Made by a program: the position numbers and the translations under genes
Part shown: piece by piece, positions 24,366 through 33,085 of the stretch
How positions within the stretch are numbered: position 1 is the first letter of the stretch
Layout of the letters: the number at the start of each line of letters is the position of its first letter
From: Tenericutes bacterium MZ-XQ
Lineage (GTDB): Bacteria; Bacillota_I; Bacilli_A; Acholeplasmatales; Acholeplasmataceae
Assembly: GCA_002838205.1 (NCBI GenBank)
Contig: CP017950.1
Span: 248,001-312,000 of the forward strand
Reading direction: 5' to 3'
Length of the DNA: 64,000 nt
The notes under the pieces: model-generated
Told to the model about the DNA's origin: nothing
The model's database searches: none
The model's input: only the letters and a program-made list of their open reading frames with translations

Positions 24366-27003
24366 AAAACTAAATAAAAATCAATCGCAAGACTTAGATG
24401 CTTTGCTTGATGATAAAAAGAAACAAAAAGGTCCCAAAACAGTGATTAAAGAAGATTTAATCAAAATGAAGGGGGACCCTTTAGGACTTCATGTACCTTT
24501 AGATGATGAGCCTAAAGAAAGTCTTAAAGTTGACGAAAAGATAAAGAGTAAAGATGAGATTGTTGTTGAAAGATATAATCCAGATGTCACATTAGGTTTA
24601 ACACTAGAAGAAGTTGAACTTAGACAAATGGCAGGTCTTGCAAATATTAGTGACACTGGTAGTTCGAAAAGTATCCCAACCATTATCACGTCAAACATCG
24701 TTACATTCTTTAACTTTTTAAACTTTGGTATTGCTGGATGGTTAATATCAGTAGGCGCGAGTGTCACAAATATTCTATTTATGGGCGTTATTACTGCAAA
24801 TATTACCATCGGTATTATTCAAGAGATTAGAGCTAAAAAAACTATTGATAAACTATCATTATTATCGGCTCCAACAGCTATCGTTATTAGAGATAGCGAT
24901 GATGTAGAAATTGGTGTATCTGATGTAGTGATTGACGATATCTTATTCTTGAGTTCTGGAAAGCAAATTCCTGCAGATGCAGTGGTTAGAGATGGAACTT
25001 TAGAAGTTAATGAATCGTTATTGACAGGTGAGTCTGATCCGATCATTAAACATAAAGGTGATACCCTTTATTCTGGATCTTATGTCATCTCAGGTTCATG
25101 CCATGCTCAAGTCACTGCAGTTGGTAAAGATATTTATATTCAAAAATTAACTTCACAAGCTAAAAAATATAAAAAACCAGAATCTGATTTATTAGGATCA
25201 CTTAAGATTATTATTCGTACAGTTGGTGCATTAATACTACCTTTAGCAGCAACACTATTCTATCTTATGTGGTCTCAAGTCGATTGGACACCTGGCATTA
25301 CATTTGCTGAACAAATTACAAGCGTTGAGTATCAACAAATTGTTATTAAGACCGCAGGAGCAATGATTGGAATGATTCCTTCTGGATTATTCCTGTTAAC
25401 ATCTATGGCTTTGGCTGTTGGTGTTATTAGACTTGCACAAAACAACACACTTGTTCAAGAACTATACTGTATTGAAATGCTTGCTAGAGTTGACACATTA
25501 TGTCTTGATAAAACAGGAACCATCACTGATGGTACGATGACAGTTAAAAGTATTATTGAGTATAAAAATGATACTGGACTTACACTTAAAAACGTTGTAT
25601 CAGCAATGATCAATGCTCAAAATGATACAAACTTAACAACTGAAGCATTAAAAGAGCGCTTTGGAACTGCAAAACGTTATCGATTTAAAGATTTAATTCC
25701 ATTTTCAAGTTCTAGAAAATATAGTGCAGTACAGTTTGATCGCTATGGAACGTTTGCGATAGGTGCACCTGAGTTTGTTGTCAAAGAACAATTTAGTCAA
25801 ATTGCTTCAGATGTTGACAAGCAATCAGGTGAAGGATATCGTGTATTAGTTGTTGCACATAGCCAAGAAGACATTGCTGATCATAAAATACCAGCTAAAA
25901 TGAAACCTATAGCACTGATTATGATTGAAGATACCATTAGACCAGATGCAATTGAAACGATTGAATACTTTAGATCTCATAACGTAGATGTTAAAGTAAT
26001 CTCTGGTGATAATCCACAAACAGTATCACGTATATCACAAAGAGCAAATATAGAAAATGCAGATAAGTTTATTTCATTAGAAGGCATGCACGACAAAGAA
26101 GTCGTTAGAGCTGCCGCAAGATATACAGTCTTTGGACGTGTATCTCCACATCAAAAGAAATTACTGATCGAATCTCTTAAAAATAACGGCCGTACGGTTG
26201 CGATGACTGGTGATGGCGTTAATGACATCTTAGCCTTAAAAGAAGCGGATACCTCAATTGCGATGGCATCTGGTAGTGAAGCAGCTAGAAACGTTTCTCA
26301 CCTTGTGTTACTAGATTCAAATTTCTCATCTATGCCTAAGGTTGTTAGTGAAGGTAGACGAGTGATTAATAACGTTCAAAGGGTATCAACATTATTCTTA
26401 ACAAAAACGATATTTTCGTTCTTGCTTGCTATTGTAGCAATCGTAAGATCTGGCTATTATCCAATTAGTCCATCACAACTTGTGTTAATCGATTATTTGG
26501 TTATTGGTATTCCATCATTTTTCTTAGCATTAGAACCTAATAACAAACAGGTTAAAGGTAAGTTCCTAGCTAATATTATCAAAGCGGCTTTACCTGGAGC
26601 ACTTGTTGTTATGATCAATAGTTTAATTATATTTGGATTTGAACATGCACTCAACATGGATACAATCGTCATGTCAACATTGATTGTTATCTCAGCTACA
26701 GTAACTTCATTAACTGTGTTGTACCGAGTTTCAACACCATTTAATAAGATGAGAAGAACTCTATTCTTCTTAATGGTCAGCATTTTCTTATTCCTAGTCT
26801 TGTTAACACCACACTTCTTTGATTTCGCACCATTCTTTAAACAAGATATTATGTTTGCTGCACCGCTAACTGTTCCACAGATACTATTACTCATTGTATT
26901 AGCACAAGCAACATTCCCAATGATGTATGTGTTAACGAATATGTATGGTTGGGTAAAAACATTCGTAAAGACAATTATAAACAAATTAGCAGATATGCAA
27001 TAA
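24346..27003 (+). CDS. cation-translocating P-type ATPase (CtpE-like)
   Basis: An 885-residue P-type ATPase. TGES is at about 227-230 (actuator domain), the phosphorylated Asp388 sits in DKTGTITDG, and MTGDGVNDILALKEAD forms the hinge. About ten membrane segments are present. The N-terminus has an extra charged, Lys/Asp-rich stretch of about 85 residues before the first conserved motif. The layout resembles bacterial CtpE-type (possibly calcium) pumps, but the ion cannot be assigned. ATG 24346 is preferred over upstream TTG 24328 because GGAG lies six bases before it. A GC-rich terminator follows. Confidence 0.85.
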   Translation: MEKTVDKKLNKNQSQDLDALLDDKKKQKGPKTVIKEDLIKMKGDPLGLHVPLDDEPKESLKVDEKIKSKDEIVVERYNPDVTLGLTLEEVELRQMAGLANISDTGSSKSIPTIITSNIVTFFNFLNFGIAGWLISVGASVTNILFMGVITANITIGIIQEIRAKKTIDKLSLLSAPTAIVIRDSDDVEIGVSDVVIDDILFLSSGKQIPADAVVRDGTLEVNESLLTGESDPIIKHKGDTLYSGSYVISGSCHAQVTAVGKDIYIQKLTSQAKKYKKPESDLLGSLKIIIRTVGALILPLAATLFYLMWSQVDWTPGITFAEQITSVEYQQIVIKTAGAMIGMIPSGLFLLTSMALAVGVIRLAQNNTLVQELYCIEMLARVDTLCLDKTGTITDGTMTVKSIIEYKNDTGLTLKNVVSAMINAQNDTNLTTEALKERFGTAKRYRFKDLIPFSSSRKYSAVQFDRYGTFAIGAPEFVVKEQFSQIASDVDKQSGEGYRVLVVAHSQEDIADHKIPAKMKPIALIMIEDTIRPDAIETIEYFRSHNVDVKVISGDNPQTVSRISQRANIENADKFISLEGMHDKEVVRAAARYTVFGRVSPHQKKLLIESLKNNGRTVAMTGDGVNDILALKEADTSIAMASGSEAARNVSHLVLLDSNFSSMPKVVSEGRRVINNVQRVSTLFLTKTIFSFLLAIVAIVRSGYYPISPSQLVLIDYLVIGIPSFFLALEPNNKQVKGKFLANIIKAALPGALVVMINSLIIFGFEHALNMDTIVMSTLIVISATVTSLTVLYRVSTPFNKMRRTLFFLMVSIFLFLVLLTPHFFDFAPFFKQDIMFAAPLTVPQILLLIVLAQATFPMMYVLTNMYGWVKTFVKTIINKLADMQ

Positions 27004-27004
27004 A

Positions 27005-27028
27005 AAAAGGCGCATTTTGCGCCTTTTC
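27005..27028 (+). terminator. rho-independent terminator after the P-type ATPase
   Basis: GGCGC (27009-27013) pairs with GCGCC (27019-27023), flanked by A and T runs. Confidence 0.8.
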
Positions 27029-27102
27029 ATTCCCGTTTTTTTCAAAGATTTAACGGCTTAATAAATCTTTTCAAATCATAATAACCCTGGAGGGATATCA
27101 AG

Positions 27103-27795
27103 ATGATTGTATATGGAAAAAATGTAATTAAAGAAGCTGTTTTTTCTTCAAGACCAATTTTCAATCTTTATATTGATCAAAAATTTAGTGACTATAAGTT
27201 TTTAACATTTTTGGAGGATAAAGGTATTAGATACGAGAAAGTATCTAAGGAAAAATTATCCTCGCTTGCTGGAAGTACTGTTCACCAAGGCATTGTCGCA
27301 AATGTTAAAGATTATGAGACATACGAACTTAAACCTATTTTAGATCAAAGCCAAAGACAAAAATTTATCATTTTAGATGGTATTGAAGATCCTCATAATT
27401 TAGGCGCAATCATGAGAACAGCAGAAGCAACCAATCTTACAGGTATTATTATGAGTAAAAAAGGGCAAGTGCCTTTGAATCAGACTGTTGCAAAAGTTTC
27501 ATCAGGTGCGATTGAACACGTTAAAGTCATTTTAGTTTCTAATATCAATCAAGCCATCGAGATCTTAAAACAGCACCGTGTATTAGTTGTCGGAACTGAT
27601 GGAAATACTAACCAAACCTATGATGACATACCAAAAGATCAATCGATTGCTGTTGTTATGGGTAATGAAGGTTCGGGTATGAGACCGCTTGTTAAAAAAC
27701 ATTGTGATTTACTCGTGAAAATTCCAATGTATGGGAAAATCAATTCATTAAACGTTAGTGTTGCAGCCGCACTGATGATGTATAAGATTCTATAG
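27103..27795 (+). CDS. rlmB: 23S rRNA 2'-O-methyltransferase, RlmB/TrmH (SpoU) family
   Basis: A 230-residue SpoU-type enzyme. An N-terminal substrate-binding domain includes VHQGIVANV. The knotted SAM-binding core has LDGIEDPHNLGAIMRTAEA, VMGNEGSGMRPLV and IPMYGKINSLNVSVAAALMMY. RlmB methylates G2251 in E. coli 23S rRNA; the exact target here is inferred. The location after mrnC and before the sigma factor matches the Bacillus yacO position. ATG 27103 has a GGAGGG ribosome site. Confidence 0.92.
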   Translation: MIVYGKNVIKEAVFSSRPIFNLYIDQKFSDYKFLTFLEDKGIRYEKVSKEKLSSLAGSTVHQGIVANVKDYETYELKPILDQSQRQKFIILDGIEDPHNLGAIMRTAEATNLTGIIMSKKGQVPLNQTVAKVSSGAIEHVKVILVSNINQAIEILKQHRVLVVGTDGNTNQTYDDIPKDQSIAVVMGNEGSGMRPLVKKHCDLLVKIPMYGKINSLNVSVAAALMMYKIL

Positions 27796-27799
27796 ATTT

Positions 27800-28315
27800 A
27801 TGTACTACAAAATCATGAACGATTATGAGCTTGTTTATTTAATTAAAACACAAGCTGACACAATCGCTTTTGATTTCCTCTATCAAAAATATCAAAAATT
27901 CATTTGGAAGTGTGTTCATTTGATGCATATCGATCAAAAAGAGCACGATGATTTTTTCCAAGAAGGGATTCAAATGCTTTATAAAGCAGCACTGACCTTT
28001 GATGAATCTAAAAACAAAACTTTCACTCGATATTTTGAATTAATTTTAAAAAGACATTTTTATCAAATGATTTCAAAACTTCCAAAGTATCAATTATACG
28101 AAGACTCTAATTTTATGGAATGTTTTTCATATCATGAATCAACATCACACGATGAAATGATTGATTTATGCTCTGATTTTGAAAAAGAAATCTTTCAGTA
28201 TTATTTTATCGAAAAACAAGCTGTAAAAAGAATATCAAAACAAATGTCATGTGAACCAAAAAAAATATATAATGCAATTTTTCGTATCAAAGAAAAATAT
28301 AAAAATATGATATAA
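27800..28315 (+). CDS. sigma-70 family factor at the sigH position
   Basis: A 171-residue protein with a sigma region 2-like N-terminal half (FDFLYQKYQKFIWKCVH through HDDFFQEGIQMLYKAALTFD) and a C-terminal helix-turn-helix like region 4 (KRISKQMSCEPKKIYNAIFRIK). It lies between rlmB and rpmG, exactly where Bacillus has sigH, so it is probably a diverged SigH homologue. Classical SigH targets (sporulation) are not expected in this organism. Competence or stress genes are possible, but that is inference. Confidence 0.82.
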   Translation: MYYKIMNDYELVYLIKTQADTIAFDFLYQKYQKFIWKCVHLMHIDQKEHDDFFQEGIQMLYKAALTFDESKNKTFTRYFELILKRHFYQMISKLPKYQLYEDSNFMECFSYHESTSHDEMIDLCSDFEKEIFQYYFIEKQAVKRISKQMSCEPKKIYNAIFRIKEKYKNMI

Positions 28316-28327
28316 TAAATAATAGTG

Positions 28328-28374
28328 TTGACTAAGTCATTTATAAGTGTTAAAATACACTTGCTATAAATGAC
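28328..28374 (+). promoter_or_regulatory. rpmG-secE-nusG promoter with large dyad
   Basis: TTGACT (28328-28333) and TAAAAT (28351-28356) are 17 bases apart. The -10 is the centre of a hyphenated dyad: GTCATTTATAAGTGT (28336-28350) and ACACT-tgc-TATAAATGAC (28357-28374). The left arm would not be transcribed, so this looks like a DNA-level operator and not an RNA hairpin. Confidence 0.6.
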
Positions 28375-28393
28375 CACAAGGAGTGGTTTTTTA

Positions 28394-28543
28394 ATGCGTG
28401 AAAAGATTATATTAGTGTGCTCTGAATGCTTGAGCAGAAATTACACATCGACAAAAAATAAACAAACACAAAAAGAGCGAATTGAAATCAAAAAGTTTTG
28501 TCCAAGATGTAATAAGCATACACTACATAAAGAAAGTAAATAG
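28394..28543 (+). CDS. rpmG: 50S ribosomal protein L33 (zinc-ribbon form)
   Basis: A 49-residue L33. Both CxxC pairs are intact: C9/C12 in VCSEC and C36/C39 in FCPRC, so this is the zinc-binding C+ form. It begins at ATG 28394, ten bases after AAGGAG, and ends at TAG 28543, ten bases before secE. The rpmG-secE-nusG order is standard for Firmicutes. Confidence 0.93.
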   Translation: MREKIILVCSECLSRNYTSTKNKQTQKERIEIKKFCPRCNKHTLHKESK

Positions 28544-28552
28544 GAGGCTTAT

Positions 28553-28972
28553 ATGGCAATCAAACAAAAAAATGAAGAACAAAAAAGTAAATTAATAGAA
28601 GTTCTAACTACAGAATATAAATGGGAGAATTTGTTATTAGGTGTACTCGCAATCATTTCAGCTGCTTTAGCATTAATGATTATTAGTGGTAATACTTTGT
28701 TACAAATTAGAGAAGGTTTCCCTATTTTAGGTGAAGGCAATAACGGCCTAATCTTTGCATGGGTATTATTCGTCATTTCATTATTTGGTTTAGCACTTGT
28801 TATTTACCCATTCTTTATACCAGCATTACCAGAACTTAAAAAAATTACATGGGCAAGATGGCCTAAGTTCTTAGATAATGCAACTAGAGTTTTAATTTTC
28901 TTATTCATATTAACTGGCGTTATTCTTCTATATAATATCTTAATCATCCGCTTATTAGGTGGGATTCTATGA
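28553..28972 (+). CDS. secE: preprotein translocase subunit SecE, long form
   Basis: A 139-residue SecE. The conserved amphipathic helix and core membrane segment are at the C-terminus, ELKKITWARWPKFLDNATR followed by LIFLFILTGVILLYNILII. Most Gram-positive SecE proteins have a single membrane span (about 60 residues). This one has two extra predicted segments at residues about 28-48 and 62-85, giving an E. coli-like three-span layout. The stop overlaps the nusG start by four bases. Confidence 0.9.
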   Translation: MAIKQKNEEQKSKLIEVLTTEYKWENLLLGVLAIISAALALMIISGNTLLQIREGFPILGEGNNGLIFAWVLFVISLFGLALVIYPFFIPALPELKKITWARWPKFLDNATRVLIFLFILTGVILLYNILIIRLLGGIL

Positions 28973-29508
28973 GTCAAAAGGTCAGATGGTATATTATTCA
29001 AACCTATTCAGGGTATGAGAATGCTGTCAAACTTGACTTAGAAAGACGTGTAGAAAGTATGGGTATGAGCGATTATATCTTTAGAATCGTTGTACCTGAA
29101 GAAACAGTTATAGAAAAGAAAGCTGACGGTAAGGAAAAAGAAAAAGTAAGACAACTTTTTCCAGGATATGTATTTGTTGAAATGATTGTTACTGACGAAT
29201 CATGGTTCGTTGTAAGAAACACGCCACGTGTTACAGGGTTTTTAGGTTCATCAGGTGGAGGTACAAAACCAGTACCACTTCAACCAGATGAAATTAACCA
29301 AATCCTACTTAAGGTTGGTATTATTCAAAAACCAACATATGATCATTTAATTGGTAAAAAAGTTGAAATTATCGCAGGTGCATATATTGGCCTTAAAGGT
29401 GAAGTTGAATCTGTAGATAACGATCAAGAAAAAGTGGTAGTAGATATCGATTTATTTGGTAGAGCAACTCCAACTGAACTTGACGCAAACGAAGTTAAAG
29501 AACTATAA
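28969..29508 (+). CDS. nusG: transcription termination/antitermination factor NusG
   Basis: A 179-residue NusG. The N-terminal NGN domain begins WYIIQTYSGYENAVKLDLERR and contains LFPGYVFVEM. The C-terminal KOW domain (about 125-175) has GAYIGLKGEVESVDNDQEKV. It binds RNA polymerase, and the KOW domain contacts other factors or ribosomes. It is the last gene of rpmG-secE-nusG and is followed by a terminator at 29508-29531, after which an IS91-type element begins. Confidence 0.97.
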   Translation: MSQKVRWYIIQTYSGYENAVKLDLERRVESMGMSDYIFRIVVPEETVIEKKADGKEKEKVRQLFPGYVFVEMIVTDESWFVVRNTPRVTGFLGSSGGGTKPVPLQPDEINQILLKVGIIQKPTYDHLIGKKVEIIAGAYIGLKGEVESVDNDQEKVVVDIDLFGRATPTELDANEVKEL

Positions 29509-29531
29509 AAAAAAGCCGAAAGGCTTTTTTA
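29508..29531 (+). terminator. rho-independent terminator after nusG
   Basis: AAAGCC and GGCTTT around a GAAA loop (about 29512-29526), followed by T residues. It lies about ten bases from the left end of the IS91-type element. Confidence 0.9.
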
Positions 29532-29628
29532 TTTTTCTCTTAATAGGAAATTCTATTTTCAAATCTAAAAATCAAAATAGACAAAAACCCCACAGTTATG
29601 TGGGTGAGTAAGATATAAGTCAAAACAA

Positions 29629-29961
29629 TTATCTAAAAACCTTTAAGGTTTGTTTATGATAAACATCAAGTGGTACAGAAGATTCTTTCCCACAGTTTTC
29701 ACAGTATATTTTAGGATAATCAGAAATAGATTCATCCCAAATTTCTAGTAAGATATCATATTCCTCAACATGTTCAGTGCCACAAACAAGACATTTAAAA
29801 CGAACGAATTCATCAAAGATATCTTTATTCATAAAATCGTGGATATCAACAGGTGGTCCAAAGTAAAAGCCGTTTTGAAGGGCATAGCGATAGTCTTCTA
29901 AGCGAAGTTTTTTCTCTTCATCAGAAATTTTCAATTTGATGGTATTAAAATATTTTGGCAT
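29629..29961 (-). CDS. IS91-associated zinc-ribbon accessory protein (diverged)
   Basis: A 110-residue homologue of the small proteins in the other two elements. It shares the MPK start, two CxxC pairs (KCLVCGTE and YCENCGKE) and the SVPLDVYHK ending. A GGAGG site lies eight bases before ATG 29961, four bases after the transposase stop. Divergence with conserved cysteines argues for selection on the protein. Function is unknown. Confidence 0.75.
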   Translation of the reverse strand: MPKYFNTIKLKISDEEKKLRLEDYRYALQNGFYFGPPVDIHDFMNKDIFDEFVRFKCLVCGTEHVEEYDILLEIWDESISDYPKIYCENCGKESSVPLDVYHKQTLKVFR

Positions 29962-29965
29962 AGGT

Positions 29966-31273
29966 TTAACCTCCGGGGTCTCTTAGTAAAGAATAATCTA
30001 GATTAAGTTTCATGATGTGGCCACATGAACATAAGATGGGATGATACTTATAAATTGATTTTAGCATATGTATCCAATTTGAGCGAGAACGTTTGAGTTT
30101 AATAGAAGCATTTGAAAGTAGTTTTTTGAAAGTAGCGACCGATTTCTTTGATTTATTTGCATAGAAACCAAAATAGCGAATGGTGTGAAAGTGCTCATCT
30201 GGAATGTGAACGATGAGTTTGGCAATAAACCTAAAGACATGTTCAGTGATGGTTTGTCTACCAAGAAATGAAGGATCATCTTCTGATTTATCATCATCTT
30301 CATGAGGATCATAGGTCCAAGTGATCATATGGGTAGAAGTATCGAGATTCAAAATACGTTCTTCAGAAATTGCAGGACGTGAAGCATAACGTGTGATATA
30401 ATCAGAAACTTTTTTCGCAGCATTCAGAAAACCATAATCTTTAAGTTTTGGACCATGTGCATAAAAGCCTTTCTTATATTTTGAGATGAGAGAAGATCTC
30501 AAACGATTGAAGCGGTTATAGATGTCCTTACTCGCGTGGACCTTTAAGTAATTTGAGATATTTCTAAGTAAAGCAAGTTGGAAGTAAAGTCTAAGTTTTT
30601 CAAAATGAAAGTAAGAAAACTTTCGCAAGTTTTGATTGAGATCGAGCGTTCTTTCAGCAACCAAAACGTGAATATGAGGATTAAACTTAAGATCACGCCC
30701 AAAGGTATGAAGAAAAGCAATGAGACCAAGTCTACGATCTTCTTTAACTGCAATCTTTGATGAAAAGACAAGTGCTTGAAGCGCTTCATTAACAGATGAG
30801 AAAAAGACATCAAAAAGCCCCCGATAAATTCTAAAGTAATCTCTAAGTTCTCTAGCGATAGAAAAGACGAAGTGACGGTGAGGGACATCTAAAAGTTTTG
30901 ATTGAACAGCAATCGTTCTTTTCTCACGATAGTTCTGGTTACAAGAAACACAAAATCTAGAATGACAAGATAAACCTTGGAGATGAAAGTTATCACAAGA
31001 AGGACACTCGAAAAAAAGATGTCCTTTAGATAAATTTTTACAGTCAATCATTTTTTCAACATTAGAAATGATGGCAGGTCTTAGTCTATCGATAAACAAA
31101 GGTTTAAATATGGGCCAGTATGTTTGAAAGATGGATTGAATGGTTAGTTTTGGCTTTCGATAGGCTTTCAAATTTGAAAGTTTATTCAGTTCATTTTCAT
31201 AGACATCCTTACCCTGCATCGCAGCGAAGGCTAAGAGATCTCTAAACTTATATTTGAGTAAGATAGGGTCCAT
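29966..31273 (-). CDS. IS91-family Y2 HUH transposase (diverged)
   Basis: A 435-residue transposase related to, but distinct from, the pair at 8.1 and 56.1 kb. It has zinc-domain cysteines (CPSCDNFHLQGLSC, FCVSCNQN), the HUH motif NPHIHVLVAER, and a Tyr pair in RYFGFYANK (Y-x3-Y). The frame is complete. A TATAAT box lies only six bases upstream of ATG 31273, so the mRNA is predicted to be leaderless or nearly so, as in the other copies. Confidence 0.9.
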   Translation of the reverse strand: MDPILLKYKFRDLLAFAAMQGKDVYENELNKLSNLKAYRKPKLTIQSIFQTYWPIFKPLFIDRLRPAIISNVEKMIDCKNLSKGHLFFECPSCDNFHLQGLSCHSRFCVSCNQNYREKRTIAVQSKLLDVPHRHFVFSIARELRDYFRIYRGLFDVFFSSVNEALQALVFSSKIAVKEDRRLGLIAFLHTFGRDLKFNPHIHVLVAERTLDLNQNLRKFSYFHFEKLRLYFQLALLRNISNYLKVHASKDIYNRFNRLRSSLISKYKKGFYAHGPKLKDYGFLNAAKKVSDYITRYASRPAISEERILNLDTSTHMITWTYDPHEDDDKSEDDPSFLGRQTITEHVFRFIAKLIVHIPDEHFHTIRYFGFYANKSKKSVATFKKLLSNASIKLKRSRSNWIHMLKSIYKYHPILCSCGHIMKLNLDYSLLRDPGG

Positions 31274-31333
31274 GATTCTATTATAAAAAGAAAGATAAAA
31301 AAAGAAAAGGCGATTTTATCGCCCTGAGTGAAT

Positions 31334-32167
31334 TTATTCACTTTTGTTCGTAATTATATCGATAGAATGACCTAAAGGGTCTTTAAGATGATTGATGTCC
31401 AGCATTTTTCCCTTCAATTTTAGAGATAATCTTTCAAATGCCACTTTAGGTAAATATAAGCTATAAGATTGTAATCCGGGCTCATGTTCAGCTCTTAATC
31501 TAGCCTGTCTTAACCATGTATTGAGCCCTAGATGATGGTGATATCCGTTATCAGAGATGAATAATGCTGAGTTCATAAACAGTTGAGTTTCAGTAAATCC
31601 TAGAAGATCTACATAAAAACTTCTAGCTTCATCTATGGATGGTACATAAAAATGAAGATGTCCAATAATTGTATGAGTGTCAATGGTTTCTATAGTGGAT
31701 TCATCTTTATGGTTCATAATATCATCTAATGGATATCCTTTAGTATACATTTGAAGACTTCCATCTATTCTTGGCCATAAAGTCTCATCTTTATCGATAT
31801 AGATTTCTATACCGTTACCATCTGGATCATCAAGATAAATTGCTACGCTGACCCCGTGATCAGTCAAGCTTGATGCTTGATATTGATGCATAAACAATCT
31901 ATTTAAAAGATTAGCGAATGCTTTTTTTGATGGAAGTAGAAACGCAACATGATACAGACCATAAACATCCATTGTCTTTTTAACGTGTGGATCTTCGATT
32001 AATGTGACTAAATCGTTTTGACCTGCATAAAGTTCAGCTTTGTTGTCTTTGATGTGATAAGAGAATCCTAGAACTTCATGATAAAAATGAAGTGATTGTT
32101 TTAAATTGTTAACAACCAATGATATATGTTTAAAGTGCATTGATTGATGATTGTGATAATTTTTCAT
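31334..32167 (-). CDS. VOC-family dioxygenase-like protein (CatE-like), 3' end altered by IS
   Basis: A 277-residue protein with two vicinal-oxygen-chelate domains (about 8-115 and 160-270), like Bacillus CatE. Candidate metal ligands include the His in HLHFYVP and YHHHLGLNTW. The last codons (AAC AAA AGT GAA TAA) are made by the end of the adjacent IS91-type element, so the native C-terminus has been replaced by a few residues. The cut falls after the second domain, so activity may survive. The catechol substrate is a family inference only. Confidence 0.8.
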   Translation of the reverse strand: MKNYHNHQSMHFKHISLVVNNLKQSLHFYHEVLGFSYHIKDNKAELYAGQNDLVTLIEDPHVKKTMDVYGLYHVAFLLPSKKAFANLLNRLFMHQYQASSLTDHGVSVAIYLDDPDGNGIEIYIDKDETLWPRIDGSLQMYTKGYPLDDIMNHKDESTIETIDTHTIIGHLHFYVPSIDEARSFYVDLLGFTETQLFMNSALFISDNGYHHHLGLNTWLRQARLRAEHEPGLQSYSLYLPKVAFERLSLKLKGKMLDINHLKDPLGHSIDIITNKSE

Positions 32168-32288
32168 ATAACATACCTACTTTCATTTAAAAGTTTATCA
32201 TGGAAGATAAAGTAAATATTGTGATTTACTCAAATACTTAAAAAAATAAAAAAATTTAAGCAAAATACCTTTTCTTTTTAAAAATATT

Positions 32289-32297
32289 TGTTATAAT
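32289..32297 (+). promoter_or_regulatory. extended -10 promoter of frnE-like gene
   Basis: TGTTATAAT (32289-32297) fits an extended -10 element about 26 bases before the start codon. Confidence 0.6.
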
Positions 32298-32322
32298 ATC
32301 GAAGTGAGATGGAGGTAATATT

Positions 32323-33024
32323 ATGAAAATAGAAATTTGGTCAGACTTTGCTTGTCCTTTCTGTTATATCGGAAAAACAAGATTTGAGCAAGCACTAGAA
32401 AAATTTGAACACAAAAATGATGTAGAGGTTATTTATAAGGCTTATCAACTGAATCCTTATGCGCCTAAAACAATGGATAAAACAGCTTATGAGGCGTTTG
32501 CTAAAGGTCATAACATGACTGTTAGCCAAGCCAAAGACAGATTTAAAATGTTTGAACAAAACGCGAAATCAGTTGGGCTAACTTATAATTACGATATCAT
32601 TCAAATGACAAATACATTTGATGCACATCGTTTAGCTAAGTATGCAAATACCAAAACTTTAGAAGAAAAACTAACTTCTAGATTAATGAAAGCTTATTTT
32701 ACTGATGGTAAGAACTTAAGTGATATAGATACTTTAGTTGAACTAGCATCAGAAGTTGGTTTAGATGAAAAAGAATCAAGAAAAATTCTTGAAGAGAATA
32801 CTTATGCAGATGAAGTTAATGCACAAATCACAGAAGCCAGACAAGTGGGCGTCCAAGGCGTTCCATTCTTTGTAATCAATCGAAAATATGGCGTGTCAGG
32901 TGCGCAACAAACTGAATACTTCTTACAAGCTTTAAATCAAATATGGCTTGAAGATAATCCAGTAAAAACACTTGGTGGGCAAGATGATGATCAATCATGT
33001 GGAGATGAAGGATGTAGTTTCTAA
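32323..33024 (+). CDS. DsbA-family oxidoreductase, FrnE-like
   Basis: A 233-residue thioredoxin-fold protein. The active site is CPFC at residues 11-14 in WSDFACPFCYIG. The helical insert and the cis-proline loop GVQGVPFFVIN are typical of FrnE/DsbA-like proteins. There is no signal peptide, so it acts in the cytoplasm. The C-terminal tail has two more cysteines (SCGDEGCSF). It may act in thiol stress responses. The stop codon lies inside a terminator hairpin (33010-33033). Confidence 0.88.
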   Translation: MKIEIWSDFACPFCYIGKTRFEQALEKFEHKNDVEVIYKAYQLNPYAPKTMDKTAYEAFAKGHNMTVSQAKDRFKMFEQNAKSVGLTYNYDIIQMTNTFDAHRLAKYANTKTLEEKLTSRLMKAYFTDGKNLSDIDTLVELASEVGLDEKESRKILEENTYADEVNAQITEARQVGVQGVPFFVINRKYGVSGAQQTEYFLQALNQIWLEDNPVKTLGGQDDDQSCGDEGCSF

Positions 33025-33039
33025 ACTGCGTCCTTTTTT
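33010..33039 (+). terminator. rho-independent terminator overlapping frnE-like stop
   Basis: GGATGTAG (33010-33017) pairs with CTGCGTCC (33026-33033), including two G-T pairs, and a T-run follows. Confidence 0.75.
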
Positions 33040-33085
33040 ATATTTTTATTTCGTGCTATAATATCTTTAAGAAAGAAGGGATATC

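Larger units (their letters stand above)
29540..31349 (-). mobile_element. IS91-family insertion sequence, diverged copy
   Basis: A 1.8-kb element with the same two-gene layout as the copies at 7.7 and 55.7 kb but clearly diverged protein sequences. The left end shares TAGGAAATTCTA and has its own hairpin (CCCACA/TGTGGG). The right end shares GGCGAT/ATCGCC and GTGAATTTATTCAC hairpins and finishes CACTTTT-GTTC. It lies between nusG and the 3' end of a VOC-family gene, where it supplies that gene's stop codon. The left boundary is uncertain by a few bases. Confidence 0.85.
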
